From NCBI GenBank assembly GCA_017538365.1, contig JAFYIZ010000015.1, positions 1-43,634 on the forward strand: 43,634 nucleotides of DNA. Reading direction: 5' to 3'. Positions 20,014-28,617 of the stretch are shown in pieces. The notes under the pieces are model-generated. The model was given only the letters and a program-made list of their open reading frames with translations. It did not search any database and was not told the DNA's origin. Position numbers and translations under genes: made by a program. The stretch is from a bacterium (lineage in GTDB: Bacteria; UBP6; UBA1177). Within the stretch, counting starts at the first letter, position 1. Every line of letters starts with the position of its first letter.

Positions 20014-20114
20014 CGGGATAGCGGAATCCCGAGATCACGGGATCTCGATAAACTGGCGCGCTTCGGAATCTCGGGATAACAAAATCCCGTGATCCCGGCA
20101 AGATTGCGCGCCCT
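20014..20114. repeat. Composite satellite array, right copy (two full units)
   Basis: Four octamers (20014-20045), an 18-bp GCGCGC-containing segment, four more octamers (20064-20095) and a 19-bp segment ending at 20114. Orientation is the same as on the left side, so the arrays are direct repeats flanking the island. Some neighbouring octamers are mutually complementary: CGAGATC with GATCTCG around ACGG, and CGGGAT with ATCCCG around AACAAA. Transcripts could therefore fold into short hairpins downstream of argF. The 100 bases between the HNH gene and this array hold only AT-rich sequence and one 7-bp hairpin. Confidence 0.93.
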
Positions 20115-20124
20115 GAATTGAAAA

Positions 20125-21123
20125 TTATTTTCCGATCGTTGCACACATAACCGCTTTGATTGTGTGCATTCTGTTTTCTGCTTCGTCGAAAACTTTGGAG
20201 TATCTGCTTCTGAAGACTTCGTCAGTGACTTCCATCTCTTTGATGCCGAACTTGTCGAAAATCTCTTTGCCGACTTTGGTGTTGAGGTCGTGGAAGCTCG
20301 GAAGGCAGTGAAGGAAAATGACGTCCGGATTGCCGGTAGCCTTTATCATCTTCATGTTTACCTGGTAAGCCTTGAGCTGTTTGATTCTCTGCTCGAAAAG
20401 TGCTTCTTCGCCCATCGATACCCAAACGTCGGTGTAGATGACGTCAGCGTCTTTTACAGCTTTCATCGGATCTTCGGAGAATTCGATTACAGCGCCGGTT
20501 TCTTTAGCGACTTCCTTCATCTCTTTTACGAGGTTTTTGTCGGGCCAGAGAGCTTTCGGAGCGCATGAAACGAAGTGCATACCCATTTTTGCAGCACCGA
20601 TCATAAGGCTGTTGCCCATGTTGTTTCTTGCGTCGCCGCAGTAAACGAATTTTACTTTGTTGAGGGGTTTCGCAACGTGCTCTTCGATGGTGAGGAAGTC
20701 AGCGAGGATCTGTGTCGGGTGGTAAAGGTCGGTAAGACCGTTCCAAACCGGAACGCCTGCATATTTTGCAAGTGTTTCAACAGTTTCCTGTTTGAATCCG
20801 CGGAATTCGATTCCGTCGAACATTCTTCCCAAAACTTTCGCGGTGTCTTCGATGGACTCTTTTTTGCCCATCTGACTGTCGTTCGAGCCGAGGAATGTTA
20901 CGCCTGCGCCTTCGTCCATTGCGCCTACTTCAAAAGCGCAGCGGGTTCTCGTCGAGGTTTTTTCGAAAAGAAGGACGATGTTTTTTCCTTCAAGCAGGTC
21001 GCCTTTGATTCCTGCTCTTTTCTTAGCCTTGAGGTTGTGTGCAAGGTCAAGAAGGTAGCGGATTTCTTCAGGTGTAAAGTCTTTAAGTGTCAAAAAGTTT
21101 CTTCCTTTAAGATTAACAGCCAT
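20125..21123 (-). CDS. argF: Ornithine carbamoyltransferase
   Basis: Converts ornithine and carbamoyl phosphate to citrulline, in arginine synthesis or, run backwards, in the arginine deiminase pathway. 332 residues, normal length. The carbamoyl-phosphate motif is S-T-R-T-R (residues 57-61), followed by H-P-T-Q, and the ornithine-site motif H-C-L-P-S-F-H-D is near the C-terminus. The start is the ATG behind GGAGG; about 27 upstream in-frame codons lack any ribosome-binding site and cross the promoter. The opening ([18 protein letters not shown]) resembles both ArgF and ArcB, and no other arg or arc genes are adjacent, so anabolic versus catabolic use is undecided. Confidence 0.95.
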   Translation of the reverse strand: MAVNLKGRNFLTLKDFTPEEIRYLLDLAHNLKAKKRAGIKGDLLEGKNIVLLFEKTSTRTRCAFEVGAMDEGAGVTFLGSNDSQMGKKESIEDTAKVLGRMFDGIEFRGFKQETVETLAKYAGVPVWNGLTDLYHPTQILADFLTIEEHVAKPLNKVKFVYCGDARNNMGNSLMIGAAKMGMHFVSCAPKALWPDKNLVKEMKEVAKETGAVIEFSEDPMKAVKDADVIYTDVWVSMGEEALFEQRIKQLKAYQVNMKMIKATGNPDVIFLHCLPSFHDLNTKVGKEIFDKFGIKEMEVTDEVFRSRYSKVFDEAENRMHTIKAVMCATIGK

Positions 21124-21163
21124 TTTTTCCTCCAAAAAAACATGGTTAAACAAAAAACGCGGA

Positions 21164-21191
21164 ATTATAGAAAGCCGGAATAAAAAAGCAA
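21164..21191 (-). promoter_or_regulatory. Predicted promoter of the ornithine carbamoyltransferase gene
   Basis: Read on the minus strand: TTGCTT, 16-bp spacer, perfect TATAAT, then TCCGCG and a T-run. One of the best examples of the local promoter pattern. Confidence 0.7.
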
Positions 21192-21261
21192 CATGAAGCG
21201 TCAAAATAAAATTGATAAGATTCTTTTATTATGGTATATCCGCGCGGATTTTGGAGGGATG

Positions 21262-23019
21262 ATGAAAAAAATAGCACTGATTTTTCTCTTTTTTCTTTCT
21301 CTTTTCCCTCTTTCTGCCGAAACTCTCCACATGAATGCGTTCAGCAACAAAGATTTTGTAACAGACATAAACAACGCGCTTATAAGCGAATCTCCCGAAA
21401 TTCTCGTGAAAGCGGCATCACCCTATCTTTCCAAAATTCACGAACTTAACATTCCGAACTGCTTCGGATGCTCCCTCTATCTCATCAAAACAACCGAGAA
21501 CGCGGCACCTGAAATGCAGCTTGCGGCAGCAGATCTCGCCGTTAAATTTTCAGACGATCTTCCCGAGGTTCACCACCACTACCTGACGCGCCTTTTCCAT
21601 TTTGCTCCCAGCAGACCGGACAAAATAGTCGCTCATTTTTTCAAGGCTGCGGACAGATCGATGCGATTTGCTTTCGCGAACTCGGTAATTTATCTTTTTA
21701 TAGGCAAACTCTCGACTATATGTCTTATATTCTTCATACTTTTCAACGCGGTAATGTTCCTGAAATACACCGAACTGGTTATTCACAAGTACAAACACAT
21801 CGTCGGTTTTTCAAAGTTCTACGGAATAGGAATCCTGATAACTTTTGTCGTTTCGATGTGGCTTGTCGGCGTAAACTTCAACAATGTTGTCTTCCTTATT
21901 ATTCCTTATCTCCTGTTTTTCGGGGATTTGGGAACACGTTCCGAAAAAGCGGCTCTCCATATCGCGGTTTTCCTTTTTGTACTGACATCGGCTGTTTCGA
22001 TGAATGCTGAAAAACAAAAACCGAGTCAATATGATCAGGATATTGCATACAACCATCTTCTTGCCGTCATCTCACCGGATCTTCTGCCTGAAGAAAATAT
22101 CGACTTCTCCCAGCCGGGAGCTTATATGGCGAAAGGTTTCCTTTTTCTTTACAACGGAAACTTCAGCCGTGCCGCCTTCAATCTGAAAAAAGAACTCTCT
22201 TCAGTAAAAATTCCCGAAATAAAAATCATGCTTTCAAACGCTTTGGGTGTCGCTCTCGCTTCAAACGGAAACCACAAAGAAGCTATTCCTTATTTAAGAG
22301 ATGCTTACGAAAATTCAGGCAACCCGAAAATAGGCTACAATCTTTCAAAGGTTTTAGACGAAGCAGGTTTCAGGGAAGAGAGTTCGAGAATTGAAAAAAA
22401 ACTGATTTATTCCGGACAGTCCGAATCGTTGTACTATCCGTCGCTCTCCTTCTCCGATGCCTCTATAATATGGCGCTATCTCTGTTACGAAAACGATGCT
22501 GTCAGCCGCATAAATTCAATAAATTCAGCAGTTTACATCCTTGCAGCAATTTTATTTTATCTCTTCATAGTCCTGCTTAAATACTGCTACTTAGGCTCAT
22601 TTCAACTTTCAAGATGTCCGGAATGCGGCAACATAATGTGTTCTAAATGCAATGTCGGCGGCAACGACGTCTGCGCTGTATGCAAACTCATGAAAGCCGA
22701 TTATACACTGTTCAAGCGCGGCGAACGTGAAATTTACGAAGCCAAAAGGGAAAACTTTTTCAGACGGCGTTCGATAATCATGAATATTCTTACATTTTCT
22801 CTTCCGGGCGGAGGTCTGCTCTTTATCGACAAAACTCTCGAAGGAGCTGTCTGCCTCGCGGTTCCGCTCACGATAACACTCGTATATTTCATGAATACGA
22901 TGGGGCTCGTTGTTGACAAAGCAGACGGACCTTTAATGAAAATCATAATAATTTCAGCAGATTTGTTAATTTATTGCATTTCAGTAATCAGGGCTTTGTT
23001 TTCTGTCAGGAGAGATTGA
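21262..23019 (+). CDS. Envelope protein: signal peptide, membrane helices, TPR-like repeats, Cys-rich cluster
   Basis: 585 residues, no recognised family. A signal peptide (M-K-K-I-A-L-I-F-L-F-F-L-S ... A-E-T) is followed by an exported region, hydrophobic helices around residues 130-250, and a TPR-like stretch (A-Y-M-A-K-G-F-L-F-L-Y-N-G-N-F, A-L-G-V-A-L-A-S-N-G-N-H-K-E-A-I-P-Y-L). A further helix and a cysteine cluster follow (C-P-E-C-G ... C-S-K-C ... C-A-V-C), probably zinc-binding, then three C-terminal hydrophobic helices. The tandem ATGATG sits behind GGAGGG; the second ATG has the better spacing. It overlaps the next gene by one base (TGATG), so the two are coupled. The Cys cluster lying between membrane helices implies a cytoplasmic metal-binding module. 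Confidence 0.75.
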   Translation: MKKIALIFLFFLSLFPLSAETLHMNAFSNKDFVTDINNALISESPEILVKAASPYLSKIHELNIPNCFGCSLYLIKTTENAAPEMQLAAADLAVKFSDDLPEVHHHYLTRLFHFAPSRPDKIVAHFFKAADRSMRFAFANSVIYLFIGKLSTICLIFFILFNAVMFLKYTELVIHKYKHIVGFSKFYGIGILITFVVSMWLVGVNFNNVVFLIIPYLLFFGDLGTRSEKAALHIAVFLFVLTSAVSMNAEKQKPSQYDQDIAYNHLLAVISPDLLPEENIDFSQPGAYMAKGFLFLYNGNFSRAAFNLKKELSSVKIPEIKIMLSNALGVALASNGNHKEAIPYLRDAYENSGNPKIGYNLSKVLDEAGFREESSRIEKKLIYSGQSESLYYPSLSFSDASIIWRYLCYENDAVSRINSINSAVYILAAILFYLFIVLLKYCYLGSFQLSRCPECGNIMCSKCNVGGNDVCAVCKLMKADYTLFKRGEREIYEAKRENFFRRRSIIMNILTFSLPGGGLLFIDKTLEGAVCLAVPLTITLVYFMNTMGLVVDKADGPLMKIIIISADLLIYCISVIRALFSVRRD

Positions 23020-23996
23020 TGCCGGTCGCTATTGTTCAAAAATCAACTGCAAAAATCGCATTTGCCGGAGAGATCCGTGACAAAAAACTGATCGATGTCT
23101 TCACTGAAGCTTCTATTTTAGGACTTACGGGAATTCTGAAACTTAAAGTACCGCGCAACGAATACTACTTTTATTTTGTAAAGGGCTCGCTCATCTATTC
23201 GTCCACCCTGAAAAAAACAATGGATCAGACTGTTCTTGACATTATCAAATATTCCGGATTCATTTCGAGGGAAAAACTTCTCAAATGCGAAAAAGAAAAA
23301 GGCAAGGAGATGAAAACGATCCTCGAAATGCTTATTGACGAAGGTTTTGTCTCGATGCTGCTCTACTCCAAAGTCATAAGTCTCGCAATGAGGACGAACG
23401 TAATCGAAGCAATGCTCGAAACCGACGGAAACTACAGTTTTGAAATCAAAACCAAGATTGAATCTGTTCACGGAGTCAGACCTATTGCTATTACACAACT
23501 TAAAACAATAAGCACTCTGATCGAAGAAAACCGCGCCGCCGTGAAAGAAGTAGCGGATTCGCTATACTCCGAAATAGACAAATGCAACGGAGCGACTTAC
23601 CTGAAAGCAAATCAGTCGTTCCTTCACAATGCGATTACAGCCGACCTGGATTATCTGAAATTCTTCTCAGTCGCCGTTACGGACTTCATCGATAAAAAAT
23701 GGTCGTTTCCGAGCTTTTTCCTTAAAGACAAACTTTTGAATTCCATAGCCGTATATACTTTCAGAACTCTGATCGTCATCGGTCTGTGCACCTTTCTCTA
23801 CCTCGCCGTCATGACCACGACTTTCGACATCAAAAATGAAGAAATAAGCGGAAAAGACTTCTACTTCCTGCGCGGAAAACTCACGGAATCACTGCAAAAC
23901 TTCCAAAATATCGAGAAAAAGCAGAACACTCCGAAAGCTGCCGAACAAAAAGAAAGCGGCGAAAAAAATACCAAATCAAAAAATACAAAAAAATAA
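23019..23996 (+). CDS. DUF4388-like (PatA N-terminal-like) membrane-anchored protein
   Basis: 325 residues. The N-terminal 60 (F-A-G-E-I-R-D-K-K-L-I-D-V-F ... L-T-G-I-L-K-L-K ... Y-F-Y-F-V-K-G-S-L-I-Y-S-S) follow the pattern of DUF4388, a domain common in regulatory proteins of delta-type proteobacteria. A helical middle follows, then one membrane segment near residue 250 (T-F-R-T-L-I-V-I-G-L-C-T-F-L-Y-L-A-V) and a Lys-rich tail. Translation is coupled to the upstream envelope protein (one-base overlap, AGGAGAG ribosome-binding site), suggesting the two act together at the inner membrane. Function unknown; the DUF4388 call is from pattern recognition. Confidence 0.7.
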   Translation: MPVAIVQKSTAKIAFAGEIRDKKLIDVFTEASILGLTGILKLKVPRNEYYFYFVKGSLIYSSTLKKTMDQTVLDIIKYSGFISREKLLKCEKEKGKEMKTILEMLIDEGFVSMLLYSKVISLAMRTNVIEAMLETDGNYSFEIKTKIESVHGVRPIAITQLKTISTLIEENRAAVKEVADSLYSEIDKCNGATYLKANQSFLHNAITADLDYLKFFSVAVTDFIDKKWSFPSFFLKDKLLNSIAVYTFRTLIVIGLCTFLYLAVMTTTFDIKNEEISGKDFYFLRGKLTESLQNFQNIEKKQNTPKAAEQKESGEKNTKSKNTKK

Positions 23997-24007
23997 CTCT
24001 ATTATAT

Positions 24008-24035
24008 TTGATATTTTCATAATTTTTATTATGAT
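24008..24035 (+). promoter_or_regulatory. Predicted promoter with an operator-like palindrome upstream of the PEPCK-like gene
   Basis: TTGATA, 16-bp spacer, TATGAT, then CCACCG and a T-run. A perfect inverted repeat, CATAAT and ATTATG around TTTT (24018-24033), fills the spacer and enters the -10. Its core TAATTTTTATTA is identical to the core in the gdhA promoter spacer. Confidence 0.6.
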
Positions 24036-24081
24036 CCACCGTTTTTTTTGAATTTGTCTGACAATTTAGGGAGATTAAAAG

Positions 24082-25836
24082 ATGAGTACAGTAGATTTCA
24101 TTGAAGCCGGAACAAGAAAGAACGTTTCAGAAATTCAGGCTTTGGCTCTTACGATCATGAACGCGCCGGCAACTTCGGCTGTTTCCGTAAAAGATCTTTA
24201 CACAGCGGCGATGCAGCAGACAAGCGCCGTTTTTTCAAACCAGACAATGCCCCAAATCGATGAAAGTTTTCCGGAAAATGCAAACGTTATCTCGAATTTC
24301 ACGGGCGAAGACACCTGCGAAACCGACTGGTTCGTAAAAATAGTTCCGACGACGGAAGAAGCTGTCGCCAATCCCGATTCAGCTGAAGAAAGAGAAGAAC
24401 TTCTCGACATAGTCAGAAGAGCTTCATACGACCTTATTCAGCGCGAAATGTTCATTCATTCCGTTTACCTTACCGACAACCCCGATTTCAACTGTCGTAT
24501 AGACATAACAGCTCCGGTTCAGTTCCCGAAACTGCTTCTTGACGCTGCGATCCACTACTACCCGATCGATGACAAAACCTCGAAAAACTATGCGAAAAGC
24601 CGCAAACTCGATATGCCGTCGATAAGAATCGTATGCTATCCGGAATGGGAAAACGAGGAGTGGCTCTACTGGAAATCCAAAGCTCACAACGAGACAGAAG
24701 ACGAGCCCGAAAGACTTATGATGATCTATGACACTGAAACAAATACCGCTTTCCTGCTTGGCGCGAAAAACTTCTCCGAAATCAGAAAGGCTGTAAAAGT
24801 TCTTGCTTGGAACACTTCGATCGAAGCAACAAACGGTGAATTCCTTCCGGTAAACGGAACGGCTAAAACGATATCGATCAAAAAAACCGTCAACAAAAAG
24901 AGCGACACCTCTTCCGCAACGTTCCTTACGGTTTCCTGCTGCGAAGACGAAAGAAGTTTCTTCGGTCTTAACGTCCATGCTTCGGAAACTCCGGCGAAAG
25001 GCGAAGAAATCACCGTCACGACAAGCGGCGACTCCGGACTTCTTATGATTGCTTCGGCTCAGAACAAGAAGAAATTCCTTGTCAACTTCGGAAGAAACGC
25101 TTTCGGTTCGATTGACAGCGTAATCGCGGGATCGAAAGAGGCTCCGCAGATCATTTCCGCTGAAAATCTCGCTCTCGTAAAGACCGCGGAAGACAAAAAA
25201 GAGTTCCTTCTCAACCCGATGCTTTCCCCGAACGCGAAAATCCACACTCAGCTCAAACAGGAAGACAAGGATTTCCCGATGCCTGAATACGTAGTTCTCA
25301 TGGTAAACGACGGAAGCCTTCCTCCCGTAACTATGATAAAAGATGCAGACCTCATGACTTCGATGTGGTTCTCATACACCACCGAATGTGACTGCTGCTC
25401 CGATTCCGAAGTAATTCCGAGCGGAAATGCAGACGCAACATGGGAAGTAAACAAAGAAATCGAAATTTTCAACAAAATCGCGAAAAGAGGCAAATTCAAA
25501 CTTATCGTTGTAAATACAGCACCTTACAGCGAAAGCACACGCGACTCGCTTGCAGACGAGATCATCCTTTCGGTCTACACGAAAATCGCAAGAAACGAGA
25601 TCAGCTGGAAAGAATGGAAAGCTCTTCCTGGCTTCAACCTTCCGGACAAAGGAACTTTCAAGAACGTCAAGAAGGATTTCGACACAGTTTACGACACTCT
25701 GAAGTTCTCTGCTGATCCGATCTACAAAGATCTGCTCCGCGATTCGCTTGAAATGAAGATCGAATACTTGAGAACGATCGACGCTCCGCAGACTCTCATC
25801 GCTCCTTTCTACAAAATACTTGCAAAACTTGTCTAA
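24082..25836 (+). CDS. Possible PEP carboxykinase-like protein lacking the P-loop
   Basis: 584 residues, no signal peptide. I do not recognise a family with certainty. The segment around residues 125-245 can be laid on ATP-type phosphoenolpyruvate carboxykinase: V-Y-L-T-D-N-P-D-F-N-C-R-I-D-I-T-A for the 'vyvvDa..Gadp..rlkVRvite' strand, I-R-I-V-C-Y-P-E-W-E-N for 'iinaPefka', and F-L-L-G-A-K-N-F-S-E-I-R-K-A for 'LIGGTeYaGEmKKS'. The nucleotide-binding G-L-S-G-T-G-K-T-T loop is not found where it should follow, so an active carboxykinase is unlikely. The alignment was made by eye and could be wrong. The ATG follows GGGAG. It has its own promoter and probably leads the genes to 28607. Confidence 0.6.
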   Translation: MSTVDFIEAGTRKNVSEIQALALTIMNAPATSAVSVKDLYTAAMQQTSAVFSNQTMPQIDESFPENANVISNFTGEDTCETDWFVKIVPTTEEAVANPDSAEEREELLDIVRRASYDLIQREMFIHSVYLTDNPDFNCRIDITAPVQFPKLLLDAAIHYYPIDDKTSKNYAKSRKLDMPSIRIVCYPEWENEEWLYWKSKAHNETEDEPERLMMIYDTETNTAFLLGAKNFSEIRKAVKVLAWNTSIEATNGEFLPVNGTAKTISIKKTVNKKSDTSSATFLTVSCCEDERSFFGLNVHASETPAKGEEITVTTSGDSGLLMIASAQNKKKFLVNFGRNAFGSIDSVIAGSKEAPQIISAENLALVKTAEDKKEFLLNPMLSPNAKIHTQLKQEDKDFPMPEYVVLMVNDGSLPPVTMIKDADLMTSMWFSYTTECDCCSDSEVIPSGNADATWEVNKEIEIFNKIAKRGKFKLIVVNTAPYSESTRDSLADEIILSVYTKIARNEISWKEWKALPGFNLPDKGTFKNVKKDFDTVYDTLKFSADPIYKDLLRDSLEMKIEYLRTIDAPQTLIAPFYKILAKLV

Positions 25837-25879
25837 ATCTCAACCCATCTATTTTATTCAATAAATTGAGGAATTTTTC

Positions 25880-26692
25880 ATGAAAGACATTTCACTTTTA
25901 GAGAAAATTTTAAGTAAATTTCTCTCGCATGAACAAATTGCGGCTCTGACTGAAGAAATCTCTAAAGGGGTATCTTTAGTCAACGGCATCATTGATAAAA
26001 ACGAAAAAGTAAAGGCAACAAAAGAGCTTGTCGTCAGGACATTCAAGTCGACAGACAGAATGATCGCCCAGTCAGACAAAATTCCAGCGACCTTCAAACT
26101 TTTTTACGACACGGCAAAAGTCAAACTCCATGATCTTCTTGAACCGATAATCACCGGCATGGTTATGGAAAACGACTTTTCAGAACTCGACGACATTCCG
26201 GATGTCAAAAAATCCGACAACACTCCGAAACAGGGAAATACCGAAAGGTTTCAGGGAAACACCAATAACAATCCGCAGCAAAACGGCGGTGAGCAGGGCG
26301 GCAGACGCAGAAGAAACCGCAGACACGGACGCAACAGAAACAACAACCAATACCAGAACCAGAATCAGGAACAGAAACCCGAATCTGTACAAACGGTACC
26401 TGAAACAACTCTGAAACCGGAAACAAAACCAGAACCGAAACCGGAAATGAAACCCGCCCCGAAACCTGAACCCAAACAGGAACCGAAGCCTGAGACCTCT
26501 CTGCCATCTGAAAAACCGGCTAAACCGGAAAGAAGAGGCAGAACTGCAAAAAAACCGGCGGAAACACCGGAACCCAAACCTACCCATAAACCGGAACCCA
26601 AACCTGTAGAGACGTCACCTGAGACGTCTCCAGCAAAAAAACCGGCAAGAAGAGGCAGAACACCAAGAAAACCGAAAGAAATAAACGAATAA
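25880..26692 (+). CDS. Small helical domain fused to basic and Pro/Lys/Glu-rich disordered tail
   Basis: 270 residues. Residues 1-110 form a compact helical domain of no recognised family. After that comes low complexity: an Asn/Gln-rich stretch, an arginine patch (R-R-R-R-N-R-R-H-G-R-N-R-N-N-N) near residue 140, and repeated K-P-E-P-K-P-type motifs with three R-R-G-R-T-like basic boxes. The basic boxes resemble those of RNA- or DNA-binding tails, so nucleic-acid binding is a reasonable inference but unproved. The start follows TTGAGG. It ends one base before the ATG of the PBP4 gene, which lacks its own ribosome-binding site, so translation is probably coupled. Confidence 0.7.
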   Translation: MKDISLLEKILSKFLSHEQIAALTEEISKGVSLVNGIIDKNEKVKATKELVVRTFKSTDRMIAQSDKIPATFKLFYDTAKVKLHDLLEPIITGMVMENDFSELDDIPDVKKSDNTPKQGNTERFQGNTNNNPQQNGGEQGGRRRRNRRHGRNRNNNQYQNQNQEQKPESVQTVPETTLKPETKPEPKPEMKPAPKPEPKQEPKPETSLPSEKPAKPERRGRTAKKPAETPEPKPTHKPEPKPVETSPETSPAKKPARRGRTPRKPKEINE

Positions 26693-26693
26693 A

Positions 26694-28064
26694 ATGAAAA
26701 AATTTTTTTTTGTTTTTTTAGCTCTTTTTTATTCTGTTGCCTACGCCGAAACAACTCCCGCTTTCGATTTTTCACCCGTTTCCGAAGAGAATATTTCGCT
26801 TGTCCTTTACGACACTGAAACCCAGAAGGATGTTCTCAGCATAAACGCCGACAAGCCGTTTTTATATGCTTCAAACCTCAAACTTCTCACTTCGGCAGTC
26901 GCTTTGAAACAGTTGGGCGGCGGATTCAAATTCCTCACCATGTTTTCATTCGATAAAGAAAGCGGAACTCTTCACATTAAAGCTGGCGGCGATCCCGAAA
27001 TGGTCATCGAAAAACTCTGGGTCGTCGCATCCGACCTTAAAAGACTCGGCGTAAAAGGGATAAAAAAAGTTTCTGTCGATGATTTTTTGTACGGAAAAAA
27101 GAGCGCTCTCACGGCAGAAAGCGGTGACAAGGGCGACAACGGATACCTGGCTTTTATCTCGCCTCTCAGCCTGAACTACAACGCAATAGCGATATTCGTA
27201 AAAGCGCGCGAAGCAACACAGCCGGTTGAAATCACTCTTTCGGCTCCGAGCTCATACTTTTCGATAAAAAACACCGCTACAGGAACTCCCGACGGCAACA
27301 ACCAGCTCGTAGTCGGGGCGCAGAAAGCGGGCAATCAGACCGAAATCGTCGTAAAAGGCTCGCTCGGTGCGGCAAGAACGAAACACGAAGCGGTATTTAA
27401 AAGAGTCGCCGATCCGACACGCTACTACATTGTGACGCTGCTCAATCTCATGGGCGAAAACGAAGAGGCCCCGATCGAACGCACACATCTTGAAGATTCG
27501 TTTTTTACTGCAAAAGAGCGGATAAACTTCACCTACAAAAGCAATCCGCTGCGCGACATAATCCGCACGATGAACCTCTACTCTTCTAATTTCATTGCCG
27601 ACAGCCTGCAATTCTATCTTGGCGCGACCCTCCGCGGAGATGTCAAACAAGGTGTCGAAATTCTTAAAGAATTCGCACAAAAAGAACTTAATGAAACGAT
27701 CGACATTGTAAACGGCAGCGGGCTTGGCAACGACAAAAACTATCTTACCGGTAATTTTTACATCAAACTCTTGAAACTGGTTTTTTCAGATTACTACGGC
27801 AGTATCGACTTTTTCTCGTCCCTTCCTGTCATGGGCGAAGACGGAACTTTGAAACGTGCGAATACGAGCAGCGAAAATTCGGGATTTGTCCGCGGCAAAA
27901 CGGGTTCTCTAACAGGCGTTGCGGCACTTTCGGGCGTCATGAAGGCAAAAAGCGGCAAACTTTACCTTTTCGCTTTCGCGATAAACGGATTTCCTTCAAA
28001 AAGTTTCAAACCTATGTGGGCTCTCCGCGATCGGGTCATGAACGAAATCTGGGAGAAATATTAA
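26694..28064 (+). CDS. dacB: D-alanyl-D-alanine carboxypeptidase/endopeptidase (PBP4, peptidase S13)
   Basis: Periplasmic peptidoglycan hydrolase that trims or opens peptide cross-links. 456 residues with a signal peptide ending A-Y-A-E near residue 19. Penicillin-binding motifs: S-N-L-K (S60-K63, in Y-A-S-N-L-K-L-L-T-S), S-S-N (297-299, in N-L-Y-S-S-N-F-I-A) and K-T-G (about 402, in G-K-T-G-S-L-T-G-V-A). The large insert between the first and second motifs is typical of class C PBP4. It is an interesting companion for the preceding disordered basic protein, but no mechanistic link is known to me. Confidence 0.93.
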   Translation: MKKFFFVFLALFYSVAYAETTPAFDFSPVSEENISLVLYDTETQKDVLSINADKPFLYASNLKLLTSAVALKQLGGGFKFLTMFSFDKESGTLHIKAGGDPEMVIEKLWVVASDLKRLGVKGIKKVSVDDFLYGKKSALTAESGDKGDNGYLAFISPLSLNYNAIAIFVKAREATQPVEITLSAPSSYFSIKNTATGTPDGNNQLVVGAQKAGNQTEIVVKGSLGAARTKHEAVFKRVADPTRYYIVTLLNLMGENEEAPIERTHLEDSFFTAKERINFTYKSNPLRDIIRTMNLYSSNFIADSLQFYLGATLRGDVKQGVEILKEFAQKELNETIDIVNGSGLGNDKNYLTGNFYIKLLKLVFSDYYGSIDFFSSLPVMGEDGTLKRANTSSENSGFVRGKTGSLTGVAALSGVMKAKSGKLYLFAFAINGFPSKSFKPMWALRDRVMNEIWEKY

Positions 28065-28067
28065 AAT

Positions 28068-28607
28068 ATGCTGATACATTCAGCTCAACACATCACCTAT
28101 CTGGGAAGACACCTCAAAATCAACTCACCTTCCGAATTTTCAAGCGATTCAACAATACTCGTTCTGACAAAAAACATAAAGATTCCGTTCAACGTCAAAG
28201 AAAAAACGAGAATAACTTCAGAAGAGATCGCCAAATCGACAGGACTCAGAAAATTTCTAAAGCTTTCGGAAGGAACCACTGTAAAAGTCGGCAGTTTTGA
28301 AATCAGAATGGCTGAAATCACCGAAGACAAAAGCAAATTCAATTTCTTTATAAACCAAGAGCTTTACTTTATGACGTTCGTTCCCGAAATATACTTCCCT
28401 TTTCAGGAGAATTTGACTCTGCTCATTCAGACAGATTCCGATTATTTTCAGGAGGACGATTTCGAAAAAATTCAGGCTTTTATCTCCAAAAGCCATCCTG
28501 CAAAAACAGTAATTTCCGGAAATTATTCGGAAAAATGGTTTTCTGCTTTTAAAAACAGAAAAAATATCGCCGTCCGCAACGAAATATCACAGCAGAGCAT
28601 ATTCTGA
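28068..28607 (+). CDS. Hypothetical protein (179 aa)
   Basis: Starts three bases after the PBP4 stop and is surely in the same operon. There is no signal peptide, membrane helix or cysteine pair. The composition is rich in Lys, Phe and Ile with predicted alternating strands (I-L-V-L-T-K-N-I-K-I-P-F-N-V, T-V-K-V-G-S-F-E-I-R-M-A-E-I). One could read strand pairs followed by Y-F-M-T-F-V-P-E-I-Y-F-P as a fragment of a metallo-beta-lactamase-like fold, but no histidine cluster supports that. No function assigned. Confidence 0.7.
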   Translation: MLIHSAQHITYLGRHLKINSPSEFSSDSTILVLTKNIKIPFNVKEKTRITSEEIAKSTGLRKFLKLSEGTTVKVGSFEIRMAEITEDKSKFNFFINQELYFMTFVPEIYFPFQENLTLLIQTDSDYFQEDDFEKIQAFISKSHPAKTVISGNYSEKWFSAFKNRKNIAVRNEISQQSIF

Positions 28608-28617
28608 TTTTTCTTTA

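Noticed and set aside
16604-20114. CRISPR array in the repeat-rich region
   Set aside because: There are no unique spacers of constant length between identical repeats; the intervening 18-19 bp segments are themselves repeated, and no cas gene is near.
16604-20114. Prophage or integrative element with integrase
   Set aside because: No integrase, transposase, structural or replication gene is present between the repeats, and no tRNA attachment site adjoins them.
26180-26775. Minus-strand frames opposite the Pro/Lys/Glu-rich gene
   Set aside because: Low-complexity Phe/Arg/Gly sequences are mirror images of the KPEPKP repeats; no start signal.
28068-28607. Metallo-beta-lactamase fold for the small hypothetical
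   Set aside because: No H-x-H-x-D-H cluster or other metal ligand pattern; resemblance is limited to generic beta strands.
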